Of a DNA stretch of 64,000 bases, positions 27,068 to 36,355 are shown piece after piece. Position 1 is the stretch's first letter. Each line of letters begins with the position of its first letter. Source of the stretch: [Clostridium] citroniae WAL-17108 (GTDB taxonomy: Bacteria; Bacillota; Clostridia; Lachnospirales; Lachnospiraceae). The notes under the pieces were generated by a model. That model was not told the origin of the DNA and did not search any database. It was given only the letters and a program-made list of their open reading frames with translations. The stretch spans positions 186,001 through 250,000 of the forward strand of contig NZ_JH376425.1 in NCBI RefSeq assembly GCF_000233455.1. Reading direction: 5' to 3'. The translations under genes and the position numbers were made by a program.

Positions 27068-28355
27068 ATGAGAAAAGAACACAAATGGTTATGGGCGGCG
27101 GCAGCGGTCGCAATGGCGGCAGGAATCTGTATGGGGTGTGGCGCAAAGTCTGACGGGGGAAAAGACCAGGCCGCTGTGCAGGAGGAAAAAGGCCGGGAGG
27201 AAAGCACAGAGCAGGCAGCTGCATCACAGAATGGGGGGGGATCAAAAGATCACATTACTTTTAACATATCCCAAAGAAAAGGCGGTTCTTTATCAATGCA
27301 TCGAGGATTTTACAGCTGAAACCGGGATACAGGTGGAGATTCAGTATATGCCTCTGGCGGATTCCAGGAAGCAGATCAATATCATGGTGGCCAGCGACAG
27401 TCTTCCGGATGTAATGGATGTGGACAACACAGATACCGCTACTTATGCAAAAATGGGAATCCTGGCAGATATCACGGACCATGTTAATTCAGAACTGGAG
27501 CTGGACCAGTATTATAGCAGCATCCTGGGACAGAACCAGTATGAAGGAAGGTATTATGGCCTTCCATTTACATCCAATAATCTGTGTCTTTATTATAATC
27601 AGGAATTACTTGATAAAGCAGGTGTGACAGAGGTCCCGGCAAGCTGGGATGAGGTTCTTGAGGCATGTGGGAAACTAAAGGAAATTGGGGTCAATGGATT
27701 TGGTGTGGCGGGAAGCCAGACAACAGATACCACGTTCCAGATGTGGCCCTTTATATGGGGATCCGGCTCTGATGTAGACCATATTGATTCTCCCGAGACA
27801 GTAGAAACGCTGAAATTCTATGAGACAATGGTGGAAAACCAGTACATGAGTACGGAAGTGGTGAACTATAATTCCGGTGATAATGCAAACCAGTTTATTG
27901 CAGGCAAAACCGCAATGATCGTTGACGGTCCATGGCGTCTCAGTTCGATTCAGGCTGATGCCGGTTTTGAATTTGGCGTGGCCAAGATCCCTGAGGGAAA
28001 CGCCGGATTTAAGACCGTTCTGGGAGGCCATAATTTTGCAATTTCCAATACGGGAAATGTGGATCTAAGCTGGGAATTTGTCAAATATATGAACAGGCCG
28101 GAGGTCATGGTAAAGTACAGTGAGGCCGAGAATTATATTCCGTCCAGAAAAGATGTAGCTGCAGAATCTGAGTATTTTGCTAAAGAACCTATACGGACAT
28201 TTGTGGAAATGCAGGATTATGCAGTGGCAATGCCGGTGGAAAATTATAATAAGATCAGCGATATTCTGATCGAGATGTGGCAGTCGGTTGTGCTTGGAGC
28301 CAAGGATCCGGAACAGGCAGCCAAAGATGCAGGTGCATCCATAGCAGGATTATAA
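27068..28355 (+). pseudogene. Sugar ABC transporter substrate-binding lipoprotein, frameshifted at a G8 tract
   Basis: The first frame encodes a lipoprotein signal (MRKEHKWLWAAAAVAMAAG, lipobox ICMGC) and a Gln/Glu-rich linker up to QNGGG. The second frame carries the whole MalE/UgpB-type domain (about 370 residues, TYPKEKAVLYQCIEDFTAET through VVLGAKDPEQAAKDAG). The two meet in a run of eight G at 27233-27240. Seven or ten G would give one continuous reading frame (ASQNGGDQKITLLL). As written, the product would be an 83-residue peptide. The cause may be a real frameshift, phase variation, slippage-tolerant expression or a sequencing error. The ribosome site is AGGGAGG. Both permease genes downstream are intact, which suggests a functional locus. 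Confidence 0.85.
27233..27240 (+). repeat. Homopolymer run of eight G
   Basis: An uninterrupted (G)8 lies within the linker of the solute-binding protein gene, exactly where the reading frame breaks. Confidence 0.9.
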
Positions 28356-28373
28356 TAAAACAAGATATATAAC

Positions 28374-28417
28374 AAAGCGCTGCAAACACATGGCAATTGT
28401 GCTTTGCAGCACTTTTT
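28374..28417 (+). terminator. Intercistronic stem-loop between binding-protein and permease genes
   Basis: GCTGCAAA (28379-28386) pairs with TTTGCAGC (28403-28410), extended by AAAG/CTTT, followed by five T. Between a binding-protein gene and its permeases this is usually a partial terminator or mRNA stabiliser that keeps the binding protein in excess. Confidence 0.75.
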
Positions 28418-28461
28418 ATGCCAAAAATCACGTTAAATGAGTTGGAAAGCGGTGATCATTG

Positions 28462-29382
28462 ATGATAAGAAAGAAAAAAGTTCCCATTTATAACAGATAT
28501 ACAAAGCGGGAGATTATGGCCGGATACTGTTTTATTCTTCCAGCAGCAGTGTTTCTGGCACTGATCGTAATATATCCGTTAATATACAACTTGAGTATGA
28601 GCTTTCATGAAGTAACGCTGGAAACCTTCCGGGGAGGACAGCCCTTTATCGGCCTTGAGAATTACAAGGAAGTCCTGGCCATGCCAATGGTGAGAAAGGC
28701 CATATGGAACACGATCTATTTTACGGTAATGTCCATTATATTTCAGTTTGTAATAGGGTTTGCCCTGGCCCTTCTGTTTTCCAAGGCATTCAGGCTCAGC
28801 AAGATATCCAGGGGCCTCCTGATGGTGTGCTGGCTGGTTCCTGTTATTGTATTTGCCTCTGTATGGAAATGGATATTTGCAGGGGACGGTTCCGGCATTT
28901 TGAATTATTTCCTGACACAGCTGCATATTGTTAAGGCGCCGGTTTCCTGGCTGACCACGGAAAGGGGAGCCATGACAGCCCTGATCATTACCAATATCTG
29001 GAGAGGCGTGCCCTTTAACATGCTTTTGCTTGCCACAGGGCTGACTACATTGCCGGAAGAGCTGTTTGAGGCAGCTGCCATTGACGGGGCAAACCGCATC
29101 CAGAGATTCCGCCATATTACACTTCCACTGCTTAAGCCCACCATCCTCAGTGTGGTGACACTTGGGTTTATCTATACATTTAAGGCATTTGACCTGATCT
29201 ACATTATGACAAACGGAGGTCCCTTAGATTCCACACAGATACTGGCAACAGCCTCTTATAAACTGACATTCTCCAATTTTGAATTTGGACAGGGGGCAGC
29301 AGTGGCCAATATTATGCTGATCCTCTTACTGGTAGTTGCCATATTTAATTTGAAATTAATGGAGAAAGATGAGGTGATGTAA
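28462..29382 (+). CDS. Sugar ABC transporter permease (MalF/UgpA-type)
   Basis: This 306-residue inner-membrane permease has six hydrophobic helices, and its binding-protein-dependent (EAA) loop reads LFEAAAIDGANRIQRFRHITLPLLKP in two blocks. It forms a heterodimer with the product of the next gene. The ATG at 28462 follows GGTGAT; a TTG immediately upstream is in frame but unneeded. No ATPase gene is present in the locus, so a shared MsmX/MsmK-type ATPase encoded elsewhere must power it. Confidence 0.92.
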   Translation: MIRKKKVPIYNRYTKREIMAGYCFILPAAVFLALIVIYPLIYNLSMSFHEVTLETFRGGQPFIGLENYKEVLAMPMVRKAIWNTIYFTVMSIIFQFVIGFALALLFSKAFRLSKISRGLLMVCWLVPVIVFASVWKWIFAGDGSGILNYFLTQLHIVKAPVSWLTTERGAMTALIITNIWRGVPFNMLLLATGLTTLPEELFEAAAIDGANRIQRFRHITLPLLKPTILSVVTLGFIYTFKAFDLIYIMTNGGPLDSTQILATASYKLTFSNFEFGQGAAVANIMLILLLVVAIFNLKLMEKDEVM

Positions 29383-29383
29383 C

Positions 29384-30226
29384 ATGGATAAACGGAAAAA
29401 ACGGGAACAGGTACTGTTTAATCTGATCGCACTTGCTGTTCTGATCTTATTTTTGTTTCCCATCTATTGGATGGTGATCACCTCCCTCAAATCTTCCAGA
29501 GAAATTTTTGCTGAGGTTCCAACCTTTTTTCCTAAGAAGATTGAACTTGAGGGATATATTTCCCAGTTGTTTGTCAGAGGAAGCGTACCTATCTGGATCA
29601 GCTTTAGGAACAGTTTTGTTATAGCAGCAGCCACAACTGTCATATCTACACTGCTGGCCACCCTGTCCGCGTATGGTCTGGCCCGCTTTAAACTGAGTAT
29701 CAACCGGGCGGTACTGCTGGCGATCCTTATTACACAGATGCTGCCCACCGTGCTGTTCCTCTCCCCTCTTTTTATGACATTTAAAAAGATAGCAATATTA
29801 GACACCCTGGCAGCGCCTGTTATTTTTACCTGCCTGCACAGTATTCCTTTCTGTATCATTACACTCCGGCCATATTTTCTGGATATTCCAAAAGAGCTGG
29901 AGGACGCCGCTATTATTGACGGGTGCGGCCGGTTCCAGGTGTTCTGGAGAGTCATGGTACCCATTACGTATCCCGGCATTGTAGTCTCGGCTGCATTTAC
30001 CTTTCTCTGGGGATGGGGGGACCTGATGGGAGCCCTCACCTTTATTAAGACAGACCGCCTATATCCTCTGACTGTTAATATGTATAAGGCAATAGGGGAA
30101 TATGGGATCGAGTGGAACAGCCTGATGGCATTTGCGGTTATTTTGACCATACCTGTGCTTTTGATATTTATATGTCTTCAAAAGTATCTTATCACCGGTA
30201 TTACGGCTGGTGCGGTAAAAGGATGA
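29384..30226 (+). CDS. Carbohydrate ABC transporter permease (MalG/UgpE-type)
   Basis: This 280-residue permease has six helices. Its N-terminal FPIYWMVITSLKSSREIF and its EAA loop ELEDAAIIDGCGRFQVFWRV are typical of the MalG branch. It begins two bases after the partner gene with a GAGGTGATG ribosome site and is followed 35 bases later by the glycosidase gene, so transport and hydrolysis are on one transcript. Confidence 0.92.
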   Translation: MDKRKKREQVLFNLIALAVLILFLFPIYWMVITSLKSSREIFAEVPTFFPKKIELEGYISQLFVRGSVPIWISFRNSFVIAAATTVISTLLATLSAYGLARFKLSINRAVLLAILITQMLPTVLFLSPLFMTFKKIAILDTLAAPVIFTCLHSIPFCIITLRPYFLDIPKELEDAAIIDGCGRFQVFWRVMVPITYPGIVVSAAFTFLWGWGDLMGALTFIKTDRLYPLTVNMYKAIGEYGIEWNSLMAFAVILTIPVLLIFICLQKYLITGITAGAVKG

Positions 30227-30261
30227 GTGCGCCCAGACAAGGAATATGAAAGGATGAATAT

Positions 30262-32382
30262 ATGAATGAGAGATGGCAGAGATCCCTCCCTGTAAGCTGG
30301 AAAAAGGTAAGATTTACAGGAGGGTTCTGGAAGAAGAGACAGGAGATCAACGAACAGGTAACACTTCCTGCTGAATATGAGCAATGCAGGAGTTCAGGCA
30401 GGGTGGATTCAATAAAATGTATTTATGATCCCGTGGAAAACAGTGGCCCGGCAAAGGGCGTGTTTACCATAGATGGTGTCCTGGAGGAGAATCTGACAGA
30501 TGGGGAAAAAGTCCCCAGGCCGCATCACTACTGGGATTCTGATCTGGCAAAATGGATTGAGGGAGCATCCTATGCCCTCTGGTATCAGAGAGATCCGGAG
30601 ACAGAAGCAGTCATTGATGAAATCGTTGATGACTTTGAAAGGCTGCAGATGCCCGATGGATATGTGAATACCTATTATACGGTAGTTGAACCCGGAAAAC
30701 GCTGGACCAATGTCCACCGCATGCATGAACTTTATTGTGCCGGGCATCTGATCGAGGCAGCTGTTGCATATTATGAGGCCACGGGAAAAACAAAACTGTT
30801 GGATATCGTAGAGCGGTATGCCCATCATATTAACCGTGTATTCGGTCCGGCAGACGGTCAGATCCATGGATATCCAGGCCATCAGGAGATAGAACTGGCC
30901 CTTGTAAAGCTGTATCGGTTGACTAAAAATCAGACCTATCTGGAACTGGCAGCGTATTTCCTGAATGAGAGAGGAAAGCAGCCGTACTTTTTTGAGGAGG
31001 AGGCAAGACAGCAGGGAAGGGACCCGGAGGACGGCGGACCAAAGGGGATATTAGGGAAGAGTTTTCTGGCACAGGGCCCATATGCACTGTTTCAGGCTCA
31101 TCTGCCTGTCAGGGAACAGATGACGGCGGAAGGTCATGCAGTCCGGCTGGCTTATATGGGAGGAAGTATGGCGGATGTGGCGGCAGAGACCGGAGATAAG
31201 AGCCTATGGCAGGCATGCGTCCGTCTATGGGATAATGTTACATTAAAGAGAATGTATATTACCGGAGGCATAGGTTCACAGGATGGGTGCGAGAGGTTCA
31301 ACTTTGATTACCAGCTCCCCAATGAAGAATCATATCATGAGACATGTGCATCTGTTGCCATGGTAATGTGGGGATTCAGGATGCTTCAGGTGGTACCGGA
31401 CCGCAGATATGGGGATGTGATGGAACGGGCATTGTACAATGGGGTGCTCAGCGGGGTTTCACTTAGCGGTGACCGCTTTTTCTATGCGAATCATCTGGCT
31501 GCCCATCCGGAAATGTTCCGGGACAGGATCATTAAGAACCCGCGTATGCTTCCTAAGCGTCAGCGCTGGTTTGCCGTATCCTGCTGCCCCATGAACCTGG
31601 CCAGACTGCTGGAATCCCTCAGCGGTTACCAGTATACCCAGGGGGAACTGGCTGACGGGGGACAGACGGTATACGTGCACCTCTACCAGGAAGGCAGGGC
31701 TGATATTGAAGTTAAGGATAAAAGGGTTGTCATCCGGCAGGAGACAGCCTATCCATGGAAGGGAGATATCTCTGTGACGGTAGAGACAGACCTGGACGAG
31801 GCATGGGCCCTGGCTTTCCGGATACCGGAATGGGCCGGGCAGCCCGCACTGGAGACAGAGGATGCGGATATCTGGGAAGACAGAGGGTATCTTTATGTAA
31901 GAAAAAAATGGAACAGGAATGGACAACTGAATTTAAGCCTGCCAATGCAGCCGGTATTAGTGGAGGCACACCCGGGGGTCAGGATGGATTGCGGTAAAAC
32001 CGCTATTCAATATGGCCCGTTGGTTTACTGCGTGGAGGAAGCGGATAATGGTGCGGATCTGTTTGACTGTACCCTGACCAGTGACAGCCGGTTTGAGGTG
32101 AACTTTGAAGAAGGGCTTTTGGGAGGAATCTGTACCGTCCAGATACAGGGCATCAGGCGGGACCGGGAACAGTGGAAGGGCAGACTGTATCGGCCTGTAT
32201 CCGGGTGCTATTTTGAACCGGTAAAACTGAGGGCTGTTCCATATTATGCCTGGGCCAACCGGGGGGATGGTCAGATGACTGTGTGGATGAATCACATTCC
32301 TGATATAGGCCATATGGGAATGGGTCGAATCGGTAAGGATAAGGAAGACAGGAGGAATCAGGATGAAAGGAATTGTTTATGA
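30262..32382 (+). CDS. Glycoside hydrolase family 127 (beta-L-arabinofuranosidase-like)
   Basis: This 706-residue cytosolic enzyme has an (alpha/alpha)6-barrel followed by beta domains. The GH127 zinc/cysteine active-site segments are visible: NEESYHETCASVAMVMWG (Glu and Cys) and SCCPMNLARLLESL (adjacent cysteines, one the nucleophile in the characterised HypBA1). HypBA1 releases L-arabinose from beta-linked arabinofuranosides, so the ABC importer probably brings in a short arabinofuranoside. There is no signal peptide. The ATG follows AAAGGATG. The last 20 bases overlap the next gene, which gives a charged C-terminal tail (DKEDRRNQDERNCL). Confidence 0.9.
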   Translation: MNERWQRSLPVSWKKVRFTGGFWKKRQEINEQVTLPAEYEQCRSSGRVDSIKCIYDPVENSGPAKGVFTIDGVLEENLTDGEKVPRPHHYWDSDLAKWIEGASYALWYQRDPETEAVIDEIVDDFERLQMPDGYVNTYYTVVEPGKRWTNVHRMHELYCAGHLIEAAVAYYEATGKTKLLDIVERYAHHINRVFGPADGQIHGYPGHQEIELALVKLYRLTKNQTYLELAAYFLNERGKQPYFFEEEARQQGRDPEDGGPKGILGKSFLAQGPYALFQAHLPVREQMTAEGHAVRLAYMGGSMADVAAETGDKSLWQACVRLWDNVTLKRMYITGGIGSQDGCERFNFDYQLPNEESYHETCASVAMVMWGFRMLQVVPDRRYGDVMERALYNGVLSGVSLSGDRFFYANHLAAHPEMFRDRIIKNPRMLPKRQRWFAVSCCPMNLARLLESLSGYQYTQGELADGGQTVYVHLYQEGRADIEVKDKRVVIRQETAYPWKGDISVTVETDLDEAWALAFRIPEWAGQPALETEDADIWEDRGYLYVRKKWNRNGQLNLSLPMQPVLVEAHPGVRMDCGKTAIQYGPLVYCVEEADNGADLFDCTLTSDSRFEVNFEEGLLGGICTVQIQGIRRDREQWKGRLYRPVSGCYFEPVKLRAVPYYAWANRGDGQMTVWMNHIPDIGHMGMGRIGKDKEDRRNQDERNCL

Positions 32383-33391
32383 GGGACCCAATACCCTCAC
32401 TTGCAGGGACGTACCGGATGTAGCGCCCCGGCGGGGAGAAGTAAAGATCAGGGTAAAGGCATGCGGTATCTGCGGAAGTGATGTGCACGGTTATCTGGGC
32501 ATCACAGGCAGGAGGACAGCGCCAATGATAATGGGGCATGAATTCGCCGGGGAAATAGAAGCGCTGGGAGCGGATGTAGACGGATTAAGGCCTGGAGACA
32601 GGGTTTCTGTCTATCCGGTAGACTTTTGCGGAAATTGTGAAATGTGCAAAAAGGGTATGGTTCACTTGTGCCTGAATAAACGGGCCTTTGGTGTTCTGGA
32701 TGTGGACGGGGCGTTTGCGGAATATATCTGCGTGCCCGCAAAATGCTGTTTTTCCTTATCAGATAAGGTTTCCTATTCAGTGGGTTCCCTGTTTGAGCCC
32801 CTGGCGGTTGCGTACAGGAGCGTGGAGCATGCAGGGGAACTGGAAGGAAAAACCGTGTTGATCGTTGGTGCAGGAACCATTGGACTGCTGGCATTGGCAT
32901 GTGTAAAAATGAAGGGGGCCGCCAGGATCATCCAGTCTGATCTAAGCGATCACCGTCTAAAGGTTGCCAGGGAGATGGGGGCGGATGTGACCGTCAACCC
33001 GGGAAGCAGCGGATGGAAGGCGGAAATTCTTGCACAGACAGGTGGCAAGGGTGTGGATGTGGCCATCGAAGCAGTAGGCGCAGAACCTACGGTACAGCAG
33101 GCCATGTCTGCTCTGAGGTTTGCAGGCAAAGCCATTTGGATAGGCAATAACAAACCCATGGTTGCGGTCAACATGCAGGAGATCGTTACAAGGGAACTGT
33201 CCGTCCAGGGGTCGTTCTTGTACGGTTATGAGGAGTTTAGGACCGTGGTCGATCTTGTGAACCAGGGCAGGATTCATGTGGCCCCGCTCATAAGCAAAGA
33301 GGTAAGTATGGAGGAAACACCTGCCTATTTTAAAAAGCTGGCAAAGGATCCGGGTAACCTGATCAAGGTAGTGATGGTGGATCAGGAGTGA
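32363..33391 (+). CDS. Zinc-dependent medium-chain alcohol/polyol dehydrogenase
   Basis: This 342-residue MDR dehydrogenase has the catalytic zinc ligands in CGICGSDVHGY and GHEFAGEI, and a structural zinc lobe CGNCEMCKKGMVHLC. The NAD-binding motif is VGAGTIGLLALACVKMKGA. It resembles sorbitol, threonine and galactitol-phosphate dehydrogenases. In this locus it probably interconverts arabinose or a derived polyol and a ketose. The ATG follows AGGAGG and lies inside the end of the GH127 gene, an overlap of 20 bases that suggests coupling. Confidence 0.9.
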   Translation: MKGIVYEGPNTLTCRDVPDVAPRRGEVKIRVKACGICGSDVHGYLGITGRRTAPMIMGHEFAGEIEALGADVDGLRPGDRVSVYPVDFCGNCEMCKKGMVHLCLNKRAFGVLDVDGAFAEYICVPAKCCFSLSDKVSYSVGSLFEPLAVAYRSVEHAGELEGKTVLIVGAGTIGLLALACVKMKGAARIIQSDLSDHRLKVAREMGADVTVNPGSSGWKAEILAQTGGKGVDVAIEAVGAEPTVQQAMSALRFAGKAIWIGNNKPMVAVNMQEIVTRELSVQGSFLYGYEEFRTVVDLVNQGRIHVAPLISKEVSMEETPAYFKKLAKDPGNLIKVVMVDQE

Positions 33392-33411
33392 GGACTGTTT
33401 GGAAATAAATC

Positions 33412-34305
33412 ATGAACACGCTCTGGGAAAGGATGGGATCCGTGATGGGATACGATGAAAAACTGATAGAAAATGAAAAACTGATAGAAGGATTAAAGAA
33501 AAAGGCCCAAAAGCTGAGGCGGGATGTGATCATCAGCATGGGCGTGGGAGTGGCCGGCCACATCGGAGGGTCTAACTCTTCAGCGGATATAGTGGCAGCA
33601 CTCTATTTTTATAAGATGAAGCATGATCCGAAAAATCCCAAATGGAAGGAGAGGGACAGGTTCCTGTTAAGCAAGGGACATGTTGGGATCCTTCAGTATG
33701 CGGCACTGGCGGAGAGCGGGTATTTCCCTGTGGAGGATCTAAAGCATACCAAGGAGATCGGCTCCTACCTGCAGGGGCATCCGGATGTGCAGAAGACCCC
33801 CGGTATCGAGGCCGGCACAGGTTCCCTGGGACAAGGGCTCTCCATTGGCCTGGGCATGGCCCTGGGACAGAGGCTGGATCATCTGGACAGCAGGACTTAC
33901 GTGCTGGTAGGGGATGGCGAGATCGCCGAGGGCCAGATCTGGGAGGCAGCCATGGCGGCCAGCGCCTTTAAGGCCGACAACCTGACAGCCATTGTGGACA
34001 GGAACCGGCTGCAGGCCAACGGTAAGACCAAGGAGAGGTTTGACACAGGGGATATCATGGCAAAATTCCTGAGCTTTGGCTGGCATGTGATCGAGATCAA
34101 TGGACATGACATGAGAGAGATCTTAGGGGCATTGGACGAGGCGGAGACGGTAAAGGGAGTGCCCACGGCCATCATAGCCAACACGGTCAAGGGAAAGGGC
34201 GTCAGCTTTGCGGAGAACGTGGTGGGTTACCACAACGGGATGCTGACAGAGGAGACCTACAGACAGGCGCTTCAGGAATTAACCGAACAGGAACAGGAGG
34301 CATAG
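33412..34305 (+). CDS. Transketolase, N-terminal subunit
   Basis: This is the thiamine-pyrophosphate-binding half of a split transketolase (297 residues). Motifs are HIGGSNSSADIVAALYF, SKGHVGILQYAAL, PGIEAGTGSLGQGLSIGLGM and the Mg-TPP loop GDGEIAEGQIWEAAMAAS ending in DRNRLQ. It works with the next gene product to move two-carbon units in the non-oxidative pentose pathway, or may serve as a dedicated pentose enzyme of this operon. The start is uncertain: ATG at 33412 has only a weak GGA upstream, while 33445 has a better-placed GGAAAGGATGGG. Confidence 0.9.
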   Translation: MNTLWERMGSVMGYDEKLIENEKLIEGLKKKAQKLRRDVIISMGVGVAGHIGGSNSSADIVAALYFYKMKHDPKNPKWKERDRFLLSKGHVGILQYAALAESGYFPVEDLKHTKEIGSYLQGHPDVQKTPGIEAGTGSLGQGLSIGLGMALGQRLDHLDSRTYVLVGDGEIAEGQIWEAAMAASAFKADNLTAIVDRNRLQANGKTKERFDTGDIMAKFLSFGWHVIEINGHDMREILGALDEAETVKGVPTAIIANTVKGKGVSFAENVVGYHNGMLTEETYRQALQELTEQEQEA

Positions 34306-34307
34306 AA

Positions 34308-35237
34308 ATGGGGTATACAAATCAGAGAGTTGCATATGGCAATACATTAGTGGAACTGGGAAGACAGGATGAGCGGATCGTGGTGCTGGATGCGGATCTG
34401 GGAGCATCCACCATGGGGAAGCTGTTCGAGACGGAATTTCCCGGGAGGCATTTTGAAATGGGGATCGCGGAGGCCAATATGACCAGCGTGGCGGCAGGTC
34501 TGGCCCAGACAGGAAAGATCCCGTTCACCAACTCTTTTGCAGTGTTTGCAGGCGGGCGGGCCTATGATCAGATACGCCAGACCATTGCCATAGGAAAACT
34601 GAATGTAAAGATCTGCGGATCATCTTCGGGATTATCCGATTTTGGAGACGGCGCCACCCATCAGTGCGTGGAGGACCTGGCTATTTTCCGTGCAGTGCCA
34701 AACATGACAGTCGTCTGCCCGGCGGACGCCAATGAGACTGTGGAGGCGGTAAAGGCCATAGCAGCCATGGACGGTCCCTGTTATCTGCGCTTGAACAGGA
34801 ATGATTATCCCAATGTGACAAAAGAGGGAGAGAAATTCACCTTGGGCGTGCCCGGTGTTCTGAAGGAAGGAACGGATATTGCCCTGTTTGCCACCGGATA
34901 TATGACAGGACTCGCCCTGGAAGCGGCCGCAGAGCTGGAGGGAAGCGTATCCGTAAAGGTCATCAATGTTTCCACCATCAAACCCATGGATGCAGAAGCT
35001 GTGAGAAAAATGGCAGAAGGCTGCCGGGCTGTGGTAACAGCGGAGGAACACAATGTTACAGGCGGATTGGGAAGCGCCCTGGCCGAGGTACTCTGCGGTA
35101 ACCCCAAACCCATGAAGATGGTAGGGATCAAGGATACCTTCGGATGCAGCGGACACAATTATCAGGAGGTATTGGAGTTCCACGGCCTGACAAAGGCAGC
35201 CATTATGGAGGCGGTCATGGAGATGGCAGAGTTGTGA
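34308..35237 (+). CDS. Transketolase, C-terminal subunit
   Basis: This is the pyrimidine-binding half plus C-terminal domain of split transketolase (309 residues). The Glu that activates TPP is in FEMGIAEANMTSVAAGL. GGRAYDQIRQ and GATHQCVEDLAIFRAVPNM follow, and the C-terminal domain contains AVVTAEEHNVTGGLG. It starts two bases after the N-terminal subunit with GGAGG upstream. The split form is common in Firmicutes sugar loci and allows a pathway-specific copy besides the housekeeping enzyme. Confidence 0.92.
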   Translation: MGYTNQRVAYGNTLVELGRQDERIVVLDADLGASTMGKLFETEFPGRHFEMGIAEANMTSVAAGLAQTGKIPFTNSFAVFAGGRAYDQIRQTIAIGKLNVKICGSSSGLSDFGDGATHQCVEDLAIFRAVPNMTVVCPADANETVEAVKAIAAMDGPCYLRLNRNDYPNVTKEGEKFTLGVPGVLKEGTDIALFATGYMTGLALEAAAELEGSVSVKVINVSTIKPMDAEAVRKMAEGCRAVVTAEEHNVTGGLGSALAEVLCGNPKPMKMVGIKDTFGCSGHNYQEVLEFHGLTKAAIMEAVMEMAEL

Positions 35238-35247
35238 CAGGAAAAGA

Positions 35248-35278
35248 TGTGTACTCTCGGAATCCCCGAGAGTACACA
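35248..35278. repeat. Perfect 13-bp inverted repeat between transketolase and the next gene
   Basis: Bases 35248-35260 pair without mismatch with 35266-35278 around a five-base loop. No T run follows, so this is not a standard terminator. It may be an mRNA processing or stability element, or a protein operator. Confidence 0.6.
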
Positions 35279-35301
35279 GATATAAAAAGGAGCAAAAAGT
35301 G

Positions 35302-36186
35302 ATGAAAATAGGATTTATCGGCTTGGGGATCATGGGAAAACCCATGGTTAGGAATCTGCTGAAGGCAGGACATGAATTGATCGTATATGATGTGGTTAGA
35401 TCCAATGTGGATGAAGTGGTAAAAGGTGGTGCAAAGGCGGCTTCCTCCTCCAAGGATGCAGCTGCTCAGTGCAGCCTTATTATCACAATGCTGCCCAACT
35501 CCCCCCATGTTAAGAGTGTGGTCCTGGGAACGGACGGAGTTTTGGAAGGGGCTGCCCCGGGTACTATTCTGGTTGATATGAGTTCCATCGCGCCCCTGGC
35601 ATCTCAGGAGATATGCCGGGAATGCGAAAAAAAGGGTGTAAAAATGATAGATGCGCCCGTGTCGGGAGGTGAGCCTAAAGCTATAGACGGCACCCTTTCC
35701 ATTATGGCAGGCGGTGAAAAGGAGGTATTTGAACAGGTCTATGATGTGCTCATGACCATGGGGGCAAGCGCGGTCCACTGCGGGGATATCGGCGCCGGAA
35801 ATACCGCTAAGCTGGCAAACCAGGTAATTGTAGCCCTTAATATTGCAGCGGTATCGGAAGCCTTCATGCTAAGCACCAGAGCTGGTGTGGATCCCCTTAA
35901 AGTTTTTGATGCCATCAAAGGCGGTCTGGCCGGTTCCACGGTTATGAATGCCAAGGTTCCTATGATCACAGGGGGAAATTTTACTCCCGGGTTTAAGATC
36001 GACCTTCACATCAAGGATTTGGGGAATGCGTTGGAGACTGGCCACGGAGTCGGCGCCCCGCTCCCCCTCACCGCTCAGGTGATGGAGATAATGCAGAACC
36101 TGCACGCGGACGGACTGGGGGAAAATGACCACAGTGCCATAGCAAGGTATTATGAAAAATTGACGGGGACAGAAATACGGAAATAG
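35302..36186 (+). CDS. NAD(P)-dependent beta-hydroxyacid dehydrogenase (GarR/HIBADH family)
   Basis: This 294-residue enzyme starts MKIGFIGLGIMGKPMVRNL, the GxGxMG dinucleotide motif. The substrate-binding DAPVSGGEPKAIDGTL and the catalytic Lys in GAGNTAKLANQVIV follow, and then a helical C-terminal domain (FKIDLHIKDLGNALETG). Relatives are tartronate semialdehyde reductase (GarR/GlxR) and 3-hydroxyisobutyrate dehydrogenase. Its place at the end of the pentoside operon suggests reduction of a short semialdehyde, but the substrate is not determined. The ATG at 35302 follows AAAGGAG; a GTG directly upstream is an alternative. Confidence 0.88.
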   Translation: MKIGFIGLGIMGKPMVRNLLKAGHELIVYDVVRSNVDEVVKGGAKAASSSKDAAAQCSLIITMLPNSPHVKSVVLGTDGVLEGAAPGTILVDMSSIAPLASQEICRECEKKGVKMIDAPVSGGEPKAIDGTLSIMAGGEKEVFEQVYDVLMTMGASAVHCGDIGAGNTAKLANQVIVALNIAAVSEAFMLSTRAGVDPLKVFDAIKGGLAGSTVMNAKVPMITGGNFTPGFKIDLHIKDLGNALETGHGVGAPLPLTAQVMEIMQNLHADGLGENDHSAIARYYEKLTGTEIRK

Positions 36187-36282
36187 GAGTGCCTTCAGTG
36201 GTGGGGCAGTGTGTGAAGAAGTGTCCGCTGGCGGTGCGGATGAAACTGGAGAGGACTCAAAATTTTGTATGGAAATGAAAAA

Positions 36283-36308
36283 CAGTGCCGGGCTTTAACC
36301 CGGCACTG
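36283..36308. terminator. Bidirectional terminator between convergent genes
   Basis: CAGTGCCGGG and CCCGGCACTG form a perfect 10-bp stem with a six-base loop, flanked by AAAAA on one side and CTTTGT on the other. It serves the plus-strand sugar operon and the minus-strand secreted-protein gene. Confidence 0.85.
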
Positions 36309-36355
36309 CTTTGTCTGCACACTGAAATAGCTCCGGATATCAATGCTCCGGATAT

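Noticed and set aside
27138..27240. Alternative start MAQSLTGEKTRPL for the sugar-binding protein
   Set aside because: That N-terminus is an out-of-frame reading of the lipoprotein linker, without a signal peptide or ribosome site; the frame break at the G tract explains it better.
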